Positions 1-16,887 of a stretch of 64,000 nucleotides of DNA are shown piece after piece. Below the pieces are notes generated by a model, which had not been told where the DNA came from, did not search any database, and was given only the letters and a program-made list of their open reading frames with translations. Origin of the DNA: Chionoecetes opilio (lineage: Eukaryota > Arthropoda > Malacostraca > Decapoda > Majidae); NCBI GenBank assembly GCA_016584305.1, contig JACEEZ010020315.1, positions 16,454 to 80,453 of the forward strand, written 5' to 3'. Made by a program: the position numbers and the translations under genes. Every line of letters begins with the position of its first letter. Position 1 is the first letter of the stretch.

Positions 1-262
1 TGAGCGCACTATGGGAGGACAGGGAGGGAGGAGGGAGAGGGAGGGGAGGAGGGAAGGTGTGCTAGGGAATGCGGAGGGGGCGTGGCACAGGCTAGTCATG
101 AAGCAATGAGTCAACCGTCCCGCGAGGCAGTTACCGTGGAAACCCGCCATAAAGCTTCCCACAGTGGTTTCCGATACGAGAGAGAGACAGTGAGTTTCAT
201 GCTGATAAATGTTGATAAAGCCACTTATGTCAAGATACGCGTAATGCTGTATACTGGTGCTC

Positions 263-357
<95 letters not shown>

Positions 358-944
358 ATAAGAGGAATAATGGCTTTATTTATAGCGATGATATAATAAC
401 GATAGTAATTGCAAGAAGAAGAGGAAAGCTAAGAAGTGCAATGAAATGATATATGTATAGAAGATTAAGAAGGAAAAGGGAGGAGGAGGAGGAGGAGGAG
501 AGAAGCTTCGAGAAGGAGAAGGGGAAGGGATGAGTAATAGATAGAAGAATGGCAGAGAGGAGGGAGGAGATGACAGAGATGACCTTGAGAATGATCGGAA
601 GAGAACTTTTGTATCTTCACTCTCGACCAAAAGAGTAGGAGGAGGAAGAAGAGGAGGAGAAGAAAAAAAGAGGAGGAGGAGGAAGAAGAAAAATAGAAGG
701 ACGAGGAGGAGGAAGGCTACAGAATAAGTTACTAATATGGAAGAAAAAAAAGACAGAAAAGAGAAGGAAGGAAGGAAGGAAGGAAGGAAGGAAGGGAGGA
801 GGAGGAGGAAAGAGGAGGAAGGAAGAGAGGAGGAGGAAAGGGGAGGAAAGAGGAGGAAGATAAATAAGTTTCCAAGTCATGGTTACAATCGCTTCCTCCT
901 CCTCCTCCTCCTTTTCTCCGACTCATGATTGGCCCGCATATGAG

Positions 945-976
<32 letters not shown>

Positions 977-1029
977 CATAAGTCACAATGATAACGTGAT
1001 TGACAGAGAGAGAGAGAGAGATAATTCTA
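1..1029. repeat. Low-complexity purine-rich block
   Basis: No gene is seen. A (GA)n microsatellite runs about 264-353, followed by GGA/GAA-rich purine DNA with a (GGAA)n core near 767-795, an (AC)n run at 945-975 and a short (GA)n run at 1005-1021. The long open frames here (Arg-Glu, Pro-Ser and Leu runs) are products of the repeats. Confidence 0.9.
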
Positions 1030-1204
1030 TACTATAAATAGTTAAGACCACGATGTATAGGGCAGTGTAAGGCTTAGATACACAATATAAAAAATACACT
1101 ACATACCGGTTACTTCTAAAATGGAATAAAAAATCGAGGATAAATCAATAGAGAAAGATGCATAACTATCAACAATCACTTTATAGGGTTACTAGCCGCA
1201 AAGC

Positions 1205-1298
1205 AGCCCTCTGGGCGGACATTTTGGCTAGCTCCTGCGGAGGGCTATTGGTGGGCCTTCGGCCCACCACCTGTGTTTCGAAGGCCCACGAAACACAG
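1205..1298. other. Three adjacent perfect hairpins
   Basis: Hairpin 1 pairs AGCCCTC (1205-1211) with GAGGGCT (1240-1246). Hairpin 2 pairs 1249-1257 with 1261-1269 (9 bp, TTC loop). Hairpin 3 pairs 1271-1280 with 1289-1298 (10 bp, 8-nt loop). They follow each other with 1-2 nt between them. They may be the structured end of a mobile element or of an RNA; no known family was recognised. Confidence 0.6.
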
Positions 1299-1378
1299 AC
1301 TCTCCAGATAGCCCCTTCTAACTCCTGAAATCATGAATGTAGAAATGTATGTATTAACGCCAACCCATTCACATCGTC

Positions 1379-1775
1379 GAATGTCGAATGTCGAATGTCG
1401 AATGTCGAATGAAACACAGTGGCGTCGTAGGGTGGGCGAGGCGACGCGCCCCCCGGCGTATGCCCCCAATGATTGAGATTGATTCACATCACCCCCAACC
1501 CATTCACTCACCCATTACTCATCACCCCCCACCCATTCACTCACCCATTTCCCATCACCCCCCACCCATTCACTCACCCATTTCCCATCACCCCCCACCC
1601 ATTCACTCACCCATTACCCATCACCACACACCCATTCACTCACCCATTACCCATCACCCCCCACCTATTCCCTCACCCATCACCCATCACCCCCCCCCAT
1701 TCACTCACCCATCACCCCACACCCATTACCCATCACCCCACCCATTCACTCACCCATTACCCATCACCCTACATC
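1379..1775. repeat. Short (CGAATGT)n run and about 33-bp C-rich minisatellite
   Basis: A (TCGAATG)n run of about five copies lies at 1378-1410. A minisatellite follows at about 1490-1775, with units built from CACCCATTCACT, CACCCATTACCCAT and C-runs. Between them, 1419-1455 (GGCGTCGTAGGGTGGGC and following) is shared with 12580-12612, so it is part of a dispersed repeat. Confidence 0.75.
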
Positions 1776-2184
1776 AAGGTTTCCTCAATTCTCTCAACCC
1801 ACTTTTTTTTCGCAATTCTCGCTAATAGGCTGCTAAAAAAAAAAAAAAAAGTGATCGGATCATCTCATAAGTGAACTTAAAACCTTCCCCTGGTCGACCA
1901 GGTTCCAAAAATGTGCCATATGAGGGGATTCCGCCACAGGGGGCGGCACCTAGAGCGGACACACAGACAGACAGACACACACACACACACTTTCGCTTAT
2001 ATTATTATAGAAGACCACGATGAATAGGGCAGTGTAAGGCATAGATAAACAATAAAAAATATATAAAAATTGCTACTTCTACTGTAAAATACAAGAAAAA
2101 TAGAGGATAAATCAATAGAGAAAAATGCAAAAGAATCAACACTCACTTTTCCTATCAGTGGGGTTAAGAGTTCCTCTGTCGCTC

Positions 2185-2835
2185 TCTTCCTTCCTTCCTT
2201 TATTCCTCACTAATTCCTGTTCCTTCTTTCCTTCCTTCTCTTCCTTCCTTCTTTATCAGTGAATTTGGGGTTCTTCATTCGTCCTCTTCCTTCCTTACTT
2301 CCTTCCATCCTACCTCCTTTCCTTCCTTCCTTCCTTCCTTCCTTCCTTCCTTCCTTCCTTCCTTCCTTCCTTCCTTCCTTCTTTATTAGTAGGTTTTGGT
2401 TTCCTCAGTTGCCTCTTCCTTTCTTTCTTTCTTTCTTCCTTCTTTCCTTCCTTCCTTCCTTCTTTCCTTCCTTCCTTCCTCCCTTCCTTCTTTCCTTCCT
2501 TCCTTCCTTCCTTCTTTATCAGTGGGTTTTGGGGTTCCTTAGTCGCCCCTTCCTTCCTTTCTTCCTTCCTGCCTTCCTTCCTTCCTTTCTTCCTTCGTTC
2601 CGTCCTTCTTTATTAGTAGGTTTTGGTTTCCTCAGTTGCCTCTTCCTTCTTTCTTTCTTCCTTCTTTCCTTCCTTCCTTCCTCCCTTCTTCCTTTTCTTC
2701 CTTCCTTCTTTATCAGTGGGTTTTGGGGTTCCTTAGTCACCCCTTCCTTCCTTTCTTCCTTCCTTCCACACTAATTCCTCTTCCTTCCTTCCTTCCTTCC
2801 TTCCTTCCTTCATCCTTCATATCTGTATTGCCTCC
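2185..2835. repeat. (CTTC)n array with embedded higher-order unit
   Basis: CTTC/CCTT repeats are interrupted five times (near 2253, 2382, 2515, 2610 and 2708) by a diverged phrase of the form TTTATCAGTGGGTTTTGG. Two alternating phrase versions indicate amplification of a composite unit rather than simple slippage. Confidence 0.75.
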
Positions 2836-2937
2836 CTCCCTCTGACAGTGCATAACGCCTCCTGCCTGCCGGGGAGATAAAAGATACCTATGATTAGAGA
2901 GAGGACAATGCAATCACTATGGTATTATACAAGTCCT

Positions 2938-2940
<3 letters not shown>

Positions 2941-3034
<94 letters not shown>

Positions 3035-3090
3035 GGGAGAGAAGAGAGAGAGAGAGAGAGAGGGGAGAGAGAGAGAGAGAGAGAGAGAGT
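2941..3090. repeat. (GA)n microsatellite, first copy of a flanked block
   Basis: It is entered by ACAAGTCCTTTTGAGAGA and left by TTAGTAAAGGTAGAAA. The same two flanks surround the GA arrays at 4762-4878 and, on the right side only, 4924-5187. Confidence 0.85.
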
Positions 3091-3237
3091 ATGTTAGTAA
3101 AGGTAGAAATGTACCGAGGATGTGTGGTGGCTAGTACTTGAATGTGAGTGGAGGCAGGGCAGGAACCGGAACATGAGATGAGCGAGTGGCGGTGGGTATG
3201 TTGGTAGCGTCGTTGTGGTAGCGTTGGCACGAGCGGT

Positions 3238-4192
3238 CTATAGGCTCTCAGGAGGATAGGCTCTCAGGAGGATAGGCTCTCAGGAGGATAGGCTCTCAGG
3301 AGGATAGGCTCTCAGGAGGATAGGCTCTCAGGAGGATAGGCTCTCAGGAGGATAGGCTCTCAGGAGGATAGGCTCTCAGGAGGATAGGCTCTCAGGAGGA
3401 TAGGCTCTCAGGAGGATAGGCTCTCAGGAGGATAGGCTCTCAGGAGGATAGGCTCTCAGGAGGATAGGCTCTCAGGAGGATAGGCTCTCAGGAGGATAGG
3501 CTCTCAGGAGGATAGGCTCTCAGGAGGATAGGCTCTCAGGAGGATAGGCTCTCAGGAGGATAGGCTCTCAGGAGGATAGGCTCTCAGGAGGATAGGCTCT
3601 CAGGAGGATAGGCTCTCAGGAGGATAGGCTCTCAGGAGGATAGGCCTCTCAGGAGGATAGGCTCTCAGGAGGATAGGCTCTCAGGAGGATAGGCTCTCAG
3701 GAGGATAGGCTCTCAGGAGGATAGGCTCTCAGGAGGATAGGCTCTCAGAGAGGATAGGGCTCTCAGGAGGATAGGCTCTCAGGAGGATAGGCTCTCAGGA
3801 GGATAGGCTCTCAGGAGGATAGGCCTCAGGAGGATAGGCTCTCAGGAGGATAGGCTCTCAGGAGGATAGGCTCTCAGGAGGGATAGCTCTCGAGAGGATA
3901 GGCTCTCAGGAGGATAGGCTCTCAGGAGGATAGGCTCTCAGGAGGATAGGTCTCAGGAGGATAGGCTCTCAGGAGGATAGCTCTCAGGAGGATAGGCTCT
4001 CAGGAGATAGCTCTCAGGAGGATAGGCTCTCAGGAGATAGGCTCTCAGGAGGATGGCTCTCAGGAGGATAGGCCTCAGGAGGATAGGCCTAAGGAGATAG
4101 GCTCTCAGGAGGATAGGCTCTCAGGAGGATAGGCTTCAGGAGGATAGGCTCTCAGGAGGATAGGCTCTCAGGAGGATAGGCTCTCAGGAGGT
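3238..4192 (+). repeat. 16-bp minisatellite, about 59 copies
   Basis: The unit AGGATAGGCTCTCAGG is repeated almost perfectly from 3238 to about 3640. Single-base losses and gains become frequent after 3640, so the 3' half is more degenerate than the 5' half. No open frame persists because 16 is not a multiple of three. Confidence 0.95.
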
Positions 4193-4755
4193 ACAGGACA
4201 TGGGTTTCAGGTCTGTGTCTATACCGAGTGTGTCTCTTAAAGTAGTGTGCATGGGTATGAGGAATAATTACCAACTTGTAGACAGAAGATGAATATATTG
4301 TTCAGCAGAAGTGGAGTACAGGAGCAGTAATACAGGATATGTTGGGGCAGGGCGGCACACATAGCCGCCCGACGTGACGAAGCCGTATGCGTGACACGGT
4401 GACCTATGAGTGAGTGAGTGACTGAGTCGGGCCGTGCGTTGAGTAGTGGGTTGAGTGTCCTGTGTGTGGTCTGGTGTGAGTCCCCCCGAGGGCAGACGTG
4501 GTCACCCTCTTTATAGACAATGGTCAAGCCCGGAGAAAGACACCTGGCTCCTGGCTAATTGGGGCGTGACAAATAGGAAAATACCTACATGAGTGTTTCC
4601 ATATATATACCTACAGTAGAGAGACGCCTGACACCTGGTCATGTGGGCGGGAACTAGGAAAATACCTCCTGACATTCCTTAATGAGTGTTGCCATATGTA
4701 TATACCCTAACACAGTACTGTACAGAACTACTTGAAGGTAGAAGTATCATACAAG
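4193..4755. other. Spacer without recognised gene
   Basis: No coding feature is supported. An imperfect tandem copy of about 90 bp is visible: CACCTGG ... AGGAAAATACCT ... GAGTGTTTCCATAT near 4540-4610 recurs near 4630-4705. Confidence 0.5.
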
Positions 4756-4761
4756 TCCTTT

Positions 4762-5187
<426 letters not shown>

Positions 5188-5304
5188 ATGTTAGTAAAGG
5201 TAGAAATACTTGAAGGTAGAAGTCAGGCATTGATAGTAGTAGTATTAAGTAGTGTTGTCATTACTAATACTACATAATACTAATATACTAATACTAATAC
5301 TGAC

Positions 5305-5600
5305 CGTTGTATTGAAGTAATGATTAATCTAGCAATGCCTATCATATTTTTATGTCTTGTAGTAAGTTCTGTCTAATTTGTGATTTTTAAAGAATATCTG
5401 AAAGTATCATGTCATTGTGAATTGGCTGAAATAGAGACTTCTAATCATTGTAACTGAAAACTGACTCCAGATTCGTGTTCAGCATGCCCGAAAACTGCTA
5501 GGAACTAATTTCCAAACAAATCTATTTTTCGATTTTTTTTCGAAATTCTGCAAGGGGTATGTATGCCTTGATTTTTTTTTAAATCACGTTTTTAGCAATA
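5305..5600 (+). repeat. Dispersed repeat, copy 1 (family shared with 20865-21200)
   Basis: The text from GCAATGCCTATCATATTTTT to AACTAATTTCCAAACAAATC occurs in reverse complement at 20953-21200 and again, partly, in forward orientation at 20865-20945. No coding capacity is seen. DNA from 5600 to 6060 has CA runs but no recognised feature. Confidence 0.7.
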
Positions 5601-6104
5601 ATTAAAAAACTATGGCAGATACGTGCAAGAGGTAAAGAAAAGTAAATATGAAATAGATCAAGGACACACACACACACACATACACTCACACACGCACACA
5701 AACGGTAAGTCCATGAGTCTACGGAGTTTGTGAAATACGGCAAGACGTTACCGCAGAGTTTCTTCCTGTAGTCTATTACTCATAAAAGTGTTTTTAGCCC
5801 AAAACCCCCCTTCAAAATTATTCAATCGACATGGGACCAAGCCACTTACCACCTACGATTTATTTGCGATTTTTTTAGTGTACTCTCATCAAAATTGAAT
5901 TTACCTGCACGGTATGAGTATGCTAGAACAAAGATGTTGGAGGTAGTGGTAGGAGAGGTCGGAGTGGAAGAATGGAGAGAGATGAGAGACAGGAGTGTGG
6001 AGATGGAGTACCTGCTGGGGTTGTGTGCTGAGTGGAGGAGTGACAGTCGTGTGATTGACACACACACACACACACACACCACACACACACACACACACAC
6101 GGTA

Positions 6105-6375
6105 CTCCGTGGTGTAGGGGAAGCACGCTCGGTTCACAACCGAGAAGTCCCGGGTTCGATCCCCAGACGGAGCGGAAACAGATGGGTTGTTTCCTTAAAA
6201 CCCGAGCCCCTGTCCACCCAGCAGTGAATGGGTACCAGGTGTTAGCCGGGGTTTGTGACCTGCTCTCCGAGGTGCTGGCTTCGGCCAACACAAAGCACTA
6301 AGGATGAATGATAAAAATGTTGATATGGAGACGGGGCCACACGAGCATTGCTCTGGCCCTGTAAAATACAACAAC
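6105..6375 (+). mobile_element. tRNA-Val-derived SINE
   Basis: The head (6105-6173) folds as a tRNA: a 6-bp acceptor CTCCGT/ACGGAG, an A-box like TGGTGTAGGGGAAG, an anticodon arm CGGTT-CAC-AACCG (valine CAC) and a B-box GGTTCGATCCC. It is followed by a non-tRNA body containing CCACCCAGCAGTGAATGGGT, a core seen in invertebrate SINEs, and a tail CCCTGTAAAATA. The body makes an intact tRNA gene unlikely to be the whole story. It sits just after a (CA)n run. Confidence 0.75.
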
Positions 6376-6436
6376 TAGATGAATACACGAAGACAGATGG
6401 GCGAAGACAGACGGGCGAAGAACGAAGACAAACGGG

Positions 6437-6640
6437 CGGTCTTCTTAAAACCCGAGCCCCTGTCCACCCAGCAGTGAATGGGTACCGGGTGTTAGCCGGG
6501 GTTTGTGACCCGCCTCCCGGGGTGGTGGCTTCCCCCAACACTAAGCACTAAGGATGAATGATGAAAATGTTGATATGGAGACGGGGCCATACGAGCGTTG
6601 CTCAGGCCCTGTAAAATAAAAAAAAATACAACTAGATGAA
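6437..6640 (+). mobile_element. Second SINE copy lacking the tRNA head
   Basis: This repeats the body of the preceding SINE (CCACCCAGCAGTGAATGGGT, AAGGATGAATGATGAAAATG, the CCCTGTAAAATA tail) without the tRNA-like part. It may be a tandem duplicate or a 5'-truncated insertion. Confidence 0.75.
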
Positions 6641-6680
6641 TACACACACACACACAGAATCACGATGACAAACAAAACAC

Positions 6681-6682
<2 letters not shown>

Positions 6683-6723
<41 letters not shown>

Positions 6724-7209
6724 TCAGTCAGTCAGTCAGTCATTGCCTCAGACTTTGCATTCTGTACATGACAAGTGCATCACTACCACCACCACCACCA
6801 CCAACACCACCCCAGCATCACGTGACCTTGAGATAACCGGCCCCTATAACAGCCACTCCACCACCGCAGCCACCCTCACTGTCTCGCCAGCCCTCACCAC
6901 ACACACACACACTCACACACTCACTCGCACTCCCTGTACACTCGCCTACAAGGATATACAGGACATACACGCCCCTGGTAAGTTGTATTTGTACTTGTGT
7001 GTGTGTGTGTGGTGTGTGTGTGTGTGTATTTTAAGGCATAATCTTATAGGGATTTTTTTTCGAAAACTTTACTGTATGAACTATAATTGTTTTTAATTAG
7101 CCGGTTTAAATGTATTATGTTCTTACTTATGATTGCTTGAAATTAAGTGTACCTAACTGACATTGTGGTCAATAAAGTTACTTACTTACTTAGTGTGTGT
7201 GTGTGTGTG

Positions 7210-7244
<35 letters not shown>

Positions 7245-7245
7245 G
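6683..7245. repeat. Cluster of GA, GTCA, CA and TG microsatellites
   Basis: (GA)n lies at 6685-6719, immediately followed by (GTCA)n to 6740. A CCA/CA-rich stretch runs 6780-6930, and TG runs lie near 7000-7027 and 7194-7242. The 143-codon open frame across 6665-7096 is repeat-driven and is not supported as a gene. Confidence 0.75.
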
Positions 7246-7498
7246 GTTAAGTTAACAGATAATAATGTGTGTCGTACTGAGTATGTATATAAGTATGTAT
7301 TACTTACCAGCGACATTGGGTGGGACGACAGCGAACCTCGACCCGTAACATGATATTCACTCGGGTGTTACGCCGTGACGTTACGAGGTCCCGTCCACAC
7401 TGGCGTTTTTGTGACACCACGGAGTTATGTTACGACAATATGTTCGCGTGTGTGTACCCGGCTTAACCAACGACTTCACACGCCCCTTGCAACACACG

Positions 7499-7760
7499 GG
7501 GCGGCTCAGTGGGTTAGGGCGCCCGGTACCATTCTGTGGTCCGGCGTTCGATCCCCGGCTCCGCTCATACCTGTGGATTTTTCCGCTGATAAATTCGGGC
7601 GGTTACTGTCCCCATTGAGGAAGGGGATAGGGGTGTGTGGTGTGTGAGGTCCCAGCATTGTCCAACGATTGGTAATAATGAGCTCCAAGCTCGCACCGGG
7701 AGGGTGAAACTGGCGATCGCGAGTCTGATTCGCGTGGACAAGACCATGGGTGAAAAACAC
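7499..7760 (+). mobile_element. tRNA-derived SINE, second family
   Basis: The head has an A-box like GGCTCAGTGGGTTAGG and a B-box GCGTTCGATCCC about 45 nt later (7500-7567). A body unlike that of the SINE at 6105 follows. The body ends close to the TTAA-flanked MITE at 7784. Confidence 0.6.
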
Positions 7761-7783
7761 TATAACCAACACACTTATAAGCT

Positions 7784-7988
7784 TTTACCCCTTCACGCCC
7801 AGATCTTGTCTTTGCTGTCTGTTGTTATCCATAAAATTACGAAAAGTAACTAAATAAACCAAATTAGCTAGTGGACAAGGATACTAAACAAGTCATATCT
7901 ATACAAACATTGCTTATAGTCACTAAAAAATCGTCTAATGGTAGTCAAATTACAATGGAAATTACGTTATGGGCCTCAAGGGCTTTAA
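7784..7988 (+). mobile_element. TTAA MITE (piggyBac-type), copy 1
   Basis: This is a non-coding element of about 205-217 bp present at least eight times in the window. The consensus ends are TTAACCCCTTCACGCCCAG and the inverted TTAACCCCTTGAGACCCAG, and TTAA lies at both outer ends as in piggyBac insertions. This copy starts TTTACCCC and ends GGGCTTTAA, just upstream of the GST start codon (8027). Its own transposase is not in this window. Confidence 0.8.
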
Positions 7989-8026
7989 TACCTTCTCTCC
8001 CCCTCTAGACCACCACCACCACCACC

Positions 8027-13148
<5,122 letters not shown>

Positions 13149-13728
13149 ACAACACGACACTACACCACCACCACCACCACCACCACCACCATCACTACTA
13201 CTACTAATGGCTTGAAGAAATGTTTTGTAGCAGTGGTAGTGAGTGATAATTACACTAAACCACCTTCTAGTATTGCTGTTGCTGCTATTACGACCACCAC
13301 CACCACCACCATCACTACTACTTGTACTAATTGCTTGAATAAATGTTTGCCATCTGTGGTAGTAACTTGAGGTGACATTTTAGACGCCCATCTTCTAAAC
13401 AACACCAAATAACCTTCTAGTATGGCTGTTGCTGCTATTACGACCCCTCCACCACCACCACTACCACCACCATCACTACTACTACTAATTGTTTGAATAA
13501 AGTGTTTGCCAGCTGTGGTAGTAACTTGAGACCACCTTTTAGACGACCACCACCATCACTACTAGTACTACTTGCTTGAATAAAGTGTTTGCCAGCAGTG
13601 GCAGTAACTTGATAGGGTAGTAATGTGGTAGTTTGGTGGGGTAGTAACTTGATATGAGGCGACATTATATTCACTCAGCCAACTATACTTCCTTTATAAA
13701 AAAAAAAAAAAAGTACCACCACCATCAC

Positions 13729-13769
<41 letters not shown>

Positions 13770-13805
13770 GGACTGGCCTACTACTAATTGCTTGAATAAA
13801 TGTTT
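13149..13805 (+). repeat. GST 3'UTR-like tandem units with repeated AATAAA
   Basis: After the stop codon, a unit of roughly 110-130 bp (CCACCACC-rich, CATCACTACTACTACTAAT, TTGCTTGAATAAATG, GTAGTAACTTGA) recurs about four times. Each unit brings a candidate polyadenylation signal: AATAAA at 13338, 13496, 13579 and 13795. Poly-A and poly-T runs lie at 13686-13703 and 13732-13764. Which signal is used cannot be told from sequence. Confidence 0.7.
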
Positions 13806-14029
13806 TGTAGCAGTGATAGTGTGTTAGTGACCTGAAGCAACAGTATAGTCACTTAGCTAACTATTTCCATTAGAATACAAGGTTAATCTCTGTTCCTCGT
13901 CTCAAGATATTTTCTGTACCTGACACGCGACGAGCTATAGACACGCGTGATTTGTGATGAATTAAGTAATAAAGATTATGAAATACAGCAAATGTATAAC
14001 TCTTAACCTGAAACTTGCCTTGTCACATG

Positions 14030-14318
14030 ATCAGAGAGAGAGAGAGAGAGAGACAAAGAGAGAGAGACAAAGAGAAAAAAAGATAGGGAGGTTATATTGA
14101 TGCAAATAGATAAGAATGTAGTTAGGCCAAGAAAGCTAGTTAGAGAGAGAGAGAGCGAGAGAAAAAAAAATAGAGAGAGAGAGAGAGAGAGACCAAGAAA
14201 GAGAGAGAGACCAAGAAAGAAAGAGAGAGTGAGAGAGAGAGACAAAGAGAAAAAAAAAAGATAGGGAGGTTATATTGATGAAAATAGGAAAGAAAGTAGT
14301 TAGACCAAGAAAAGTAGT

Positions 14319-14361
<43 letters not shown>

Positions 14362-14967
14362 TGTGCAGGTTACGCGGTCCTTTTGAGCATGTGAGAAGAT
14401 TATCACATCCTTCCTCCCTTCCCTTCCCTTCCCTTCCTTCCCTTCCCTTCGTCTATCCCTCCTTTCCTCCTACCTTCCTCTCTCTCATCCTCCCTCCTTC
14501 TCTATCCTTCCCCTTCCCTTCCCTTCCTTCCCTCTCTCTTCCCTTCCTATACCTTCCCTCCTTCTCTATCCTTCCTTCCCACCTTCCCTTCCTTCCCTTC
14601 CCTTTCCTTCTCTCCGTCTATCCCTTCCTTTTCCTTCCCTTCCCTTCCCTTCTCTCCTTCTATACCTTCCCTCCTTCTCTATCCCTTCCTTCCCACCTTC
14701 CCTTCCCTTCCCTCTCTATGCCTTCCCTTCCCTTCTCCTCAGTCCCTTCCCTTCCCTTATCTTCTCTCCTTCCCTTCCTTCCCTCCCTCGTTCTCCCTTC
14801 CTTCCCTTCTCTCCTTCCCCTCCCTCCTTCTCTATCTATCCCTTCCCTTCCTTCTCCCGCCACCCCTACAACAACAATAATATAGACAGTCCCTAAATCT
14901 CTGTCATTTATATCCATTTTTTTTTTTGCATTCGTACGCTTTCTTCATTTTGACGGTAAAGTGATGC

Positions 14968-15017
<50 letters not shown>
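14030..15017. repeat. GA, CCTT-rich and GA simple-sequence block
   Basis: Interrupted (GA)n lies at 14033-14355, including a repeated phrase AGATAGGGAGGTTATATTGATG (first copy 14080s, second 14260s). CCTT-rich pyrimidine DNA runs 14400-14865 and (GA)n lies at 14970-15016. No gene is seen. Confidence 0.85.
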
Positions 15018-15021
<4 letters not shown>

Positions 15022-15379
15022 CGCGCCTCTATTTTCCTCCACACAGCGGTCATAACGTGGTCAAGGGATTGTAATAACAGTGCAGAGGTGACAGTGTGGC
15101 TGGCGGCATATTCCCCATCTCTATGCCAGTATGTGGTTTCCCAGTGAAGACGCTTGGCTGTAGCTCCGAAACTAACCATAGGATTGTTTCGAATATACCT
15201 TCATTGTGATTCCCACGCAAAGCTTCAATTAAATTCATGCTATCTAAACTACCCTAACCGTAACCTAACGTAACCGTAACCTAACGTAACCTAACCTGAC
15301 GTGTTCATGAGTAAACGCCACATACTCTTCCAGAAAACGGGAATATGCGGCCGGGAAGCGATGTATGAGGGAGGGTACC

Positions 15380-15625
15380 TGGAACTGTCGCCGATCGGAA
15401 CTCTCGCCGCCGTCGTCGAGTGTTCAAATTCTTGATATGACAGGACCCAATATATACATTTAATCAAGTGTTACCCGTGTTTCTGCATTCTGGGATGAAA
15501 TACTATCGTTAGCTTGATCAGTTAGGTTAGATTAGGTGCCATTGTCCAGGTTAGGTTGAAATTTTCACGTCGACGAGAGTTCTAGTTTGTTGTTTCGGCG
15601 AGAATTCCCATCGGTGACAGTTCCA
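15380..15625 (+). mobile_element. TIR element family with GGAACTCTCGCCG ends, copy 1
   Basis: This non-coding element of about 246 bp has long inverted ends beginning TGGAACTGTCGCCGATCG and matched by the inverted CGGTGACAGTTCCA. It also carries internal inverted copies of GGAAC-CTCGCCG-like words, and a GGTACC lies next to the left end. The centre holds CAGGACCCAATATATACAT. At least five copies occur in the window. Confidence 0.75.
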
Positions 15626-15976
15626 TAAATCTGAGGGAGGACATGTGAGGTGGACAACCCTTCCTGAGACGTGCCACCACCACCACCAGTAGTACATTTT
15701 TACAGTAACGCCTCGCAGGACACTCACCCCGCCAGGAGTAAAGGGAGCTTTCTGATAGCCAGGGTCAGCGTGGCTCACCCTTGGCCGGCCATATGCTGTC
15801 CAATGCCAAAACACCATGACTTGTTTCTTAGACTGAACGATAAAGAGGAAAAAAGACATAAAATCATGATGGTGGTGGTGCGAAAAATAAGTCTATGTAT
15901 ACAATAGTTGCCAACGCATATTTTCTTACACAACCACACATGGGACACATTATGGCAAGTATTATTTCCTGGTTTA

Positions 15977-16270
15977 TGGAAGTGTCGCCGATAGGAACTC
16001 TCGCCGAAACACCAACCCAGAACTCTCGCCGACATTGGAACACTCGCAGACGTGTAAATTTTCGGCGACAGTTCAACTAGTAATATATGAAAAGGAATCT
16101 AACCTAACCTAACCTAACCTATCCTAACCACATAACCTAGCCTAACTATTCAGGCTATTGTTGGTATTTAATCCCTGAATGCAGAAACACGGGTAATGGG
16201 AACACTTGCCGACGTGAAAAATAGGAACACTCGTCGACGTCGGCGAGAATTCCTATCGGCGACAGTTCCA
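15977..16270 (-). mobile_element. TIR element family GGAACTCTCGCCG, copy 2
   Basis: It starts TGGAAGTGTCGCCGATAGG and ends CGGCGACAGTTCCA followed by GGTACC, giving the opposite orientation to copy 1. The interior contains a run of (TAACC) units resembling the arthropod telomere repeat (16098-16140). Confidence 0.7.
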
Positions 16271-16345
16271 GGTACCCATTTCCTTAGGTTGTTTTCTTTT
16301 CACTGAGCTTCAAAGAGGAAAAAAAGACAAGATCATGATGGTGGT

Positions 16346-16618
16346 GCATTAAGGGTCGAATTGTTACCTCGCACCATCACTACCCTTTTTAAACCCTATG
16401 TCCAGGCTGGAGGGTAGATGCTGCCGATTATACCCTTCATCTACCCTTTACCTACTCTTTTTAGACGAGAGGGTTGAGCAAGGGTATATTTGCGGTTGGA
16501 AAAAGGTTATTTTAGGGTTGCAAAAGGGTATATTTGTAAGGGTAGAAAAAGGGTAGCAGTATTTCATCACTACAAACACCCTTTTTCTACCCTTTTCCTA
16601 CCCTTTTTTTCTAAGAGT
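16346..16618 (+). mobile_element. Short TIR-like element rich in GGGTA / TACCC
   Basis: The interior has repeated AAAGGGTA words on one side (16500-16555) and their complements TACCCTTTT on the other (16575-16610). It ends TTTTCTAAGAGTGT. It is absent from the duplicate segment at 15840-15970, which supports an insertion. The class is unknown. Confidence 0.45.
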
Positions 16619-16675
16619 GTAGTTGCCAACGCATATTTTCTTACACAACCCAACATGGGACTCATATAACAAGTA

Positions 16676-16887
16676 TTATTTCCTTGAGGCCCAGAACGTA
16701 ATTTCCATTGTAATTTGACTGACATTAGACGATTTTTAGTGACTATAAGCAATATTTTATAGCTATGACCTGTTTAGTATCCATGTCCACTAACTAATTT
16801 GGTATATTCAGTTACTTTTCGTTATTTTATGACTAACAACAGACAATTTTTTATAGCCAAGGAATTATCTGGGCGTGAAAGGCTTAA
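16676..16887 (-). mobile_element. TTAA MITE (piggyBac-type), copy 4
   Basis: This copy is in reverse orientation: it enters with a mutated TTATTTCCTTGAGGCCCAG and leaves through GGGCGTGAAAGGCTTAA. About 210 bp. Confidence 0.85.

Larger units (their letters stand above)
1030..2165. repeat. Direct repeats of about 150 bp flanking an 0.8-kb insertion
   Basis: The segment 1030-1192 recurs as 1998-2165, sharing the start GACCACGATG and the phrases AGGGCAGTGTAAGGC and GAGGATAAATCAATAGAG. The DNA between (1193-1997) ends in CA-rich sequence and TTTCGCTTATATTATTATAG, which resembles the AT-rich end of RTE-type retroposons, so it may be a retroposon or composite insertion next to a duplicated segment. 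The class is uncertain. Confidence 0.5.
15790..16682 (+). repeat. Direct duplication with different transposons in each copy
   Basis: Copy A (about 15835-15970) and copy B (about 16300-16680) share AAAGAGGAAAAAAGACA, ATCATGATGGTGGTG and AGTTGCCAACGCATATTTTC ... AAGTATTATTTCCT. Copy A is followed by a TIR element (15977-16270). Copy B is interrupted by a second MITE (16346-16618) and followed by the TTAA MITE at 16676. Confidence 0.65.

Noticed and set aside
6105..6173. Functional tRNA-Val gene
   Set aside because: It is followed by a repeated SINE body and the T-run terminator is absent; a SINE head fits better.
15241..15300. Chromosome end (telomere) signal from TAACC repeats
   Set aside because: Runs are short, degenerate and scattered at many places in the window, so they are interstitial telomere-like motifs, not a terminus.
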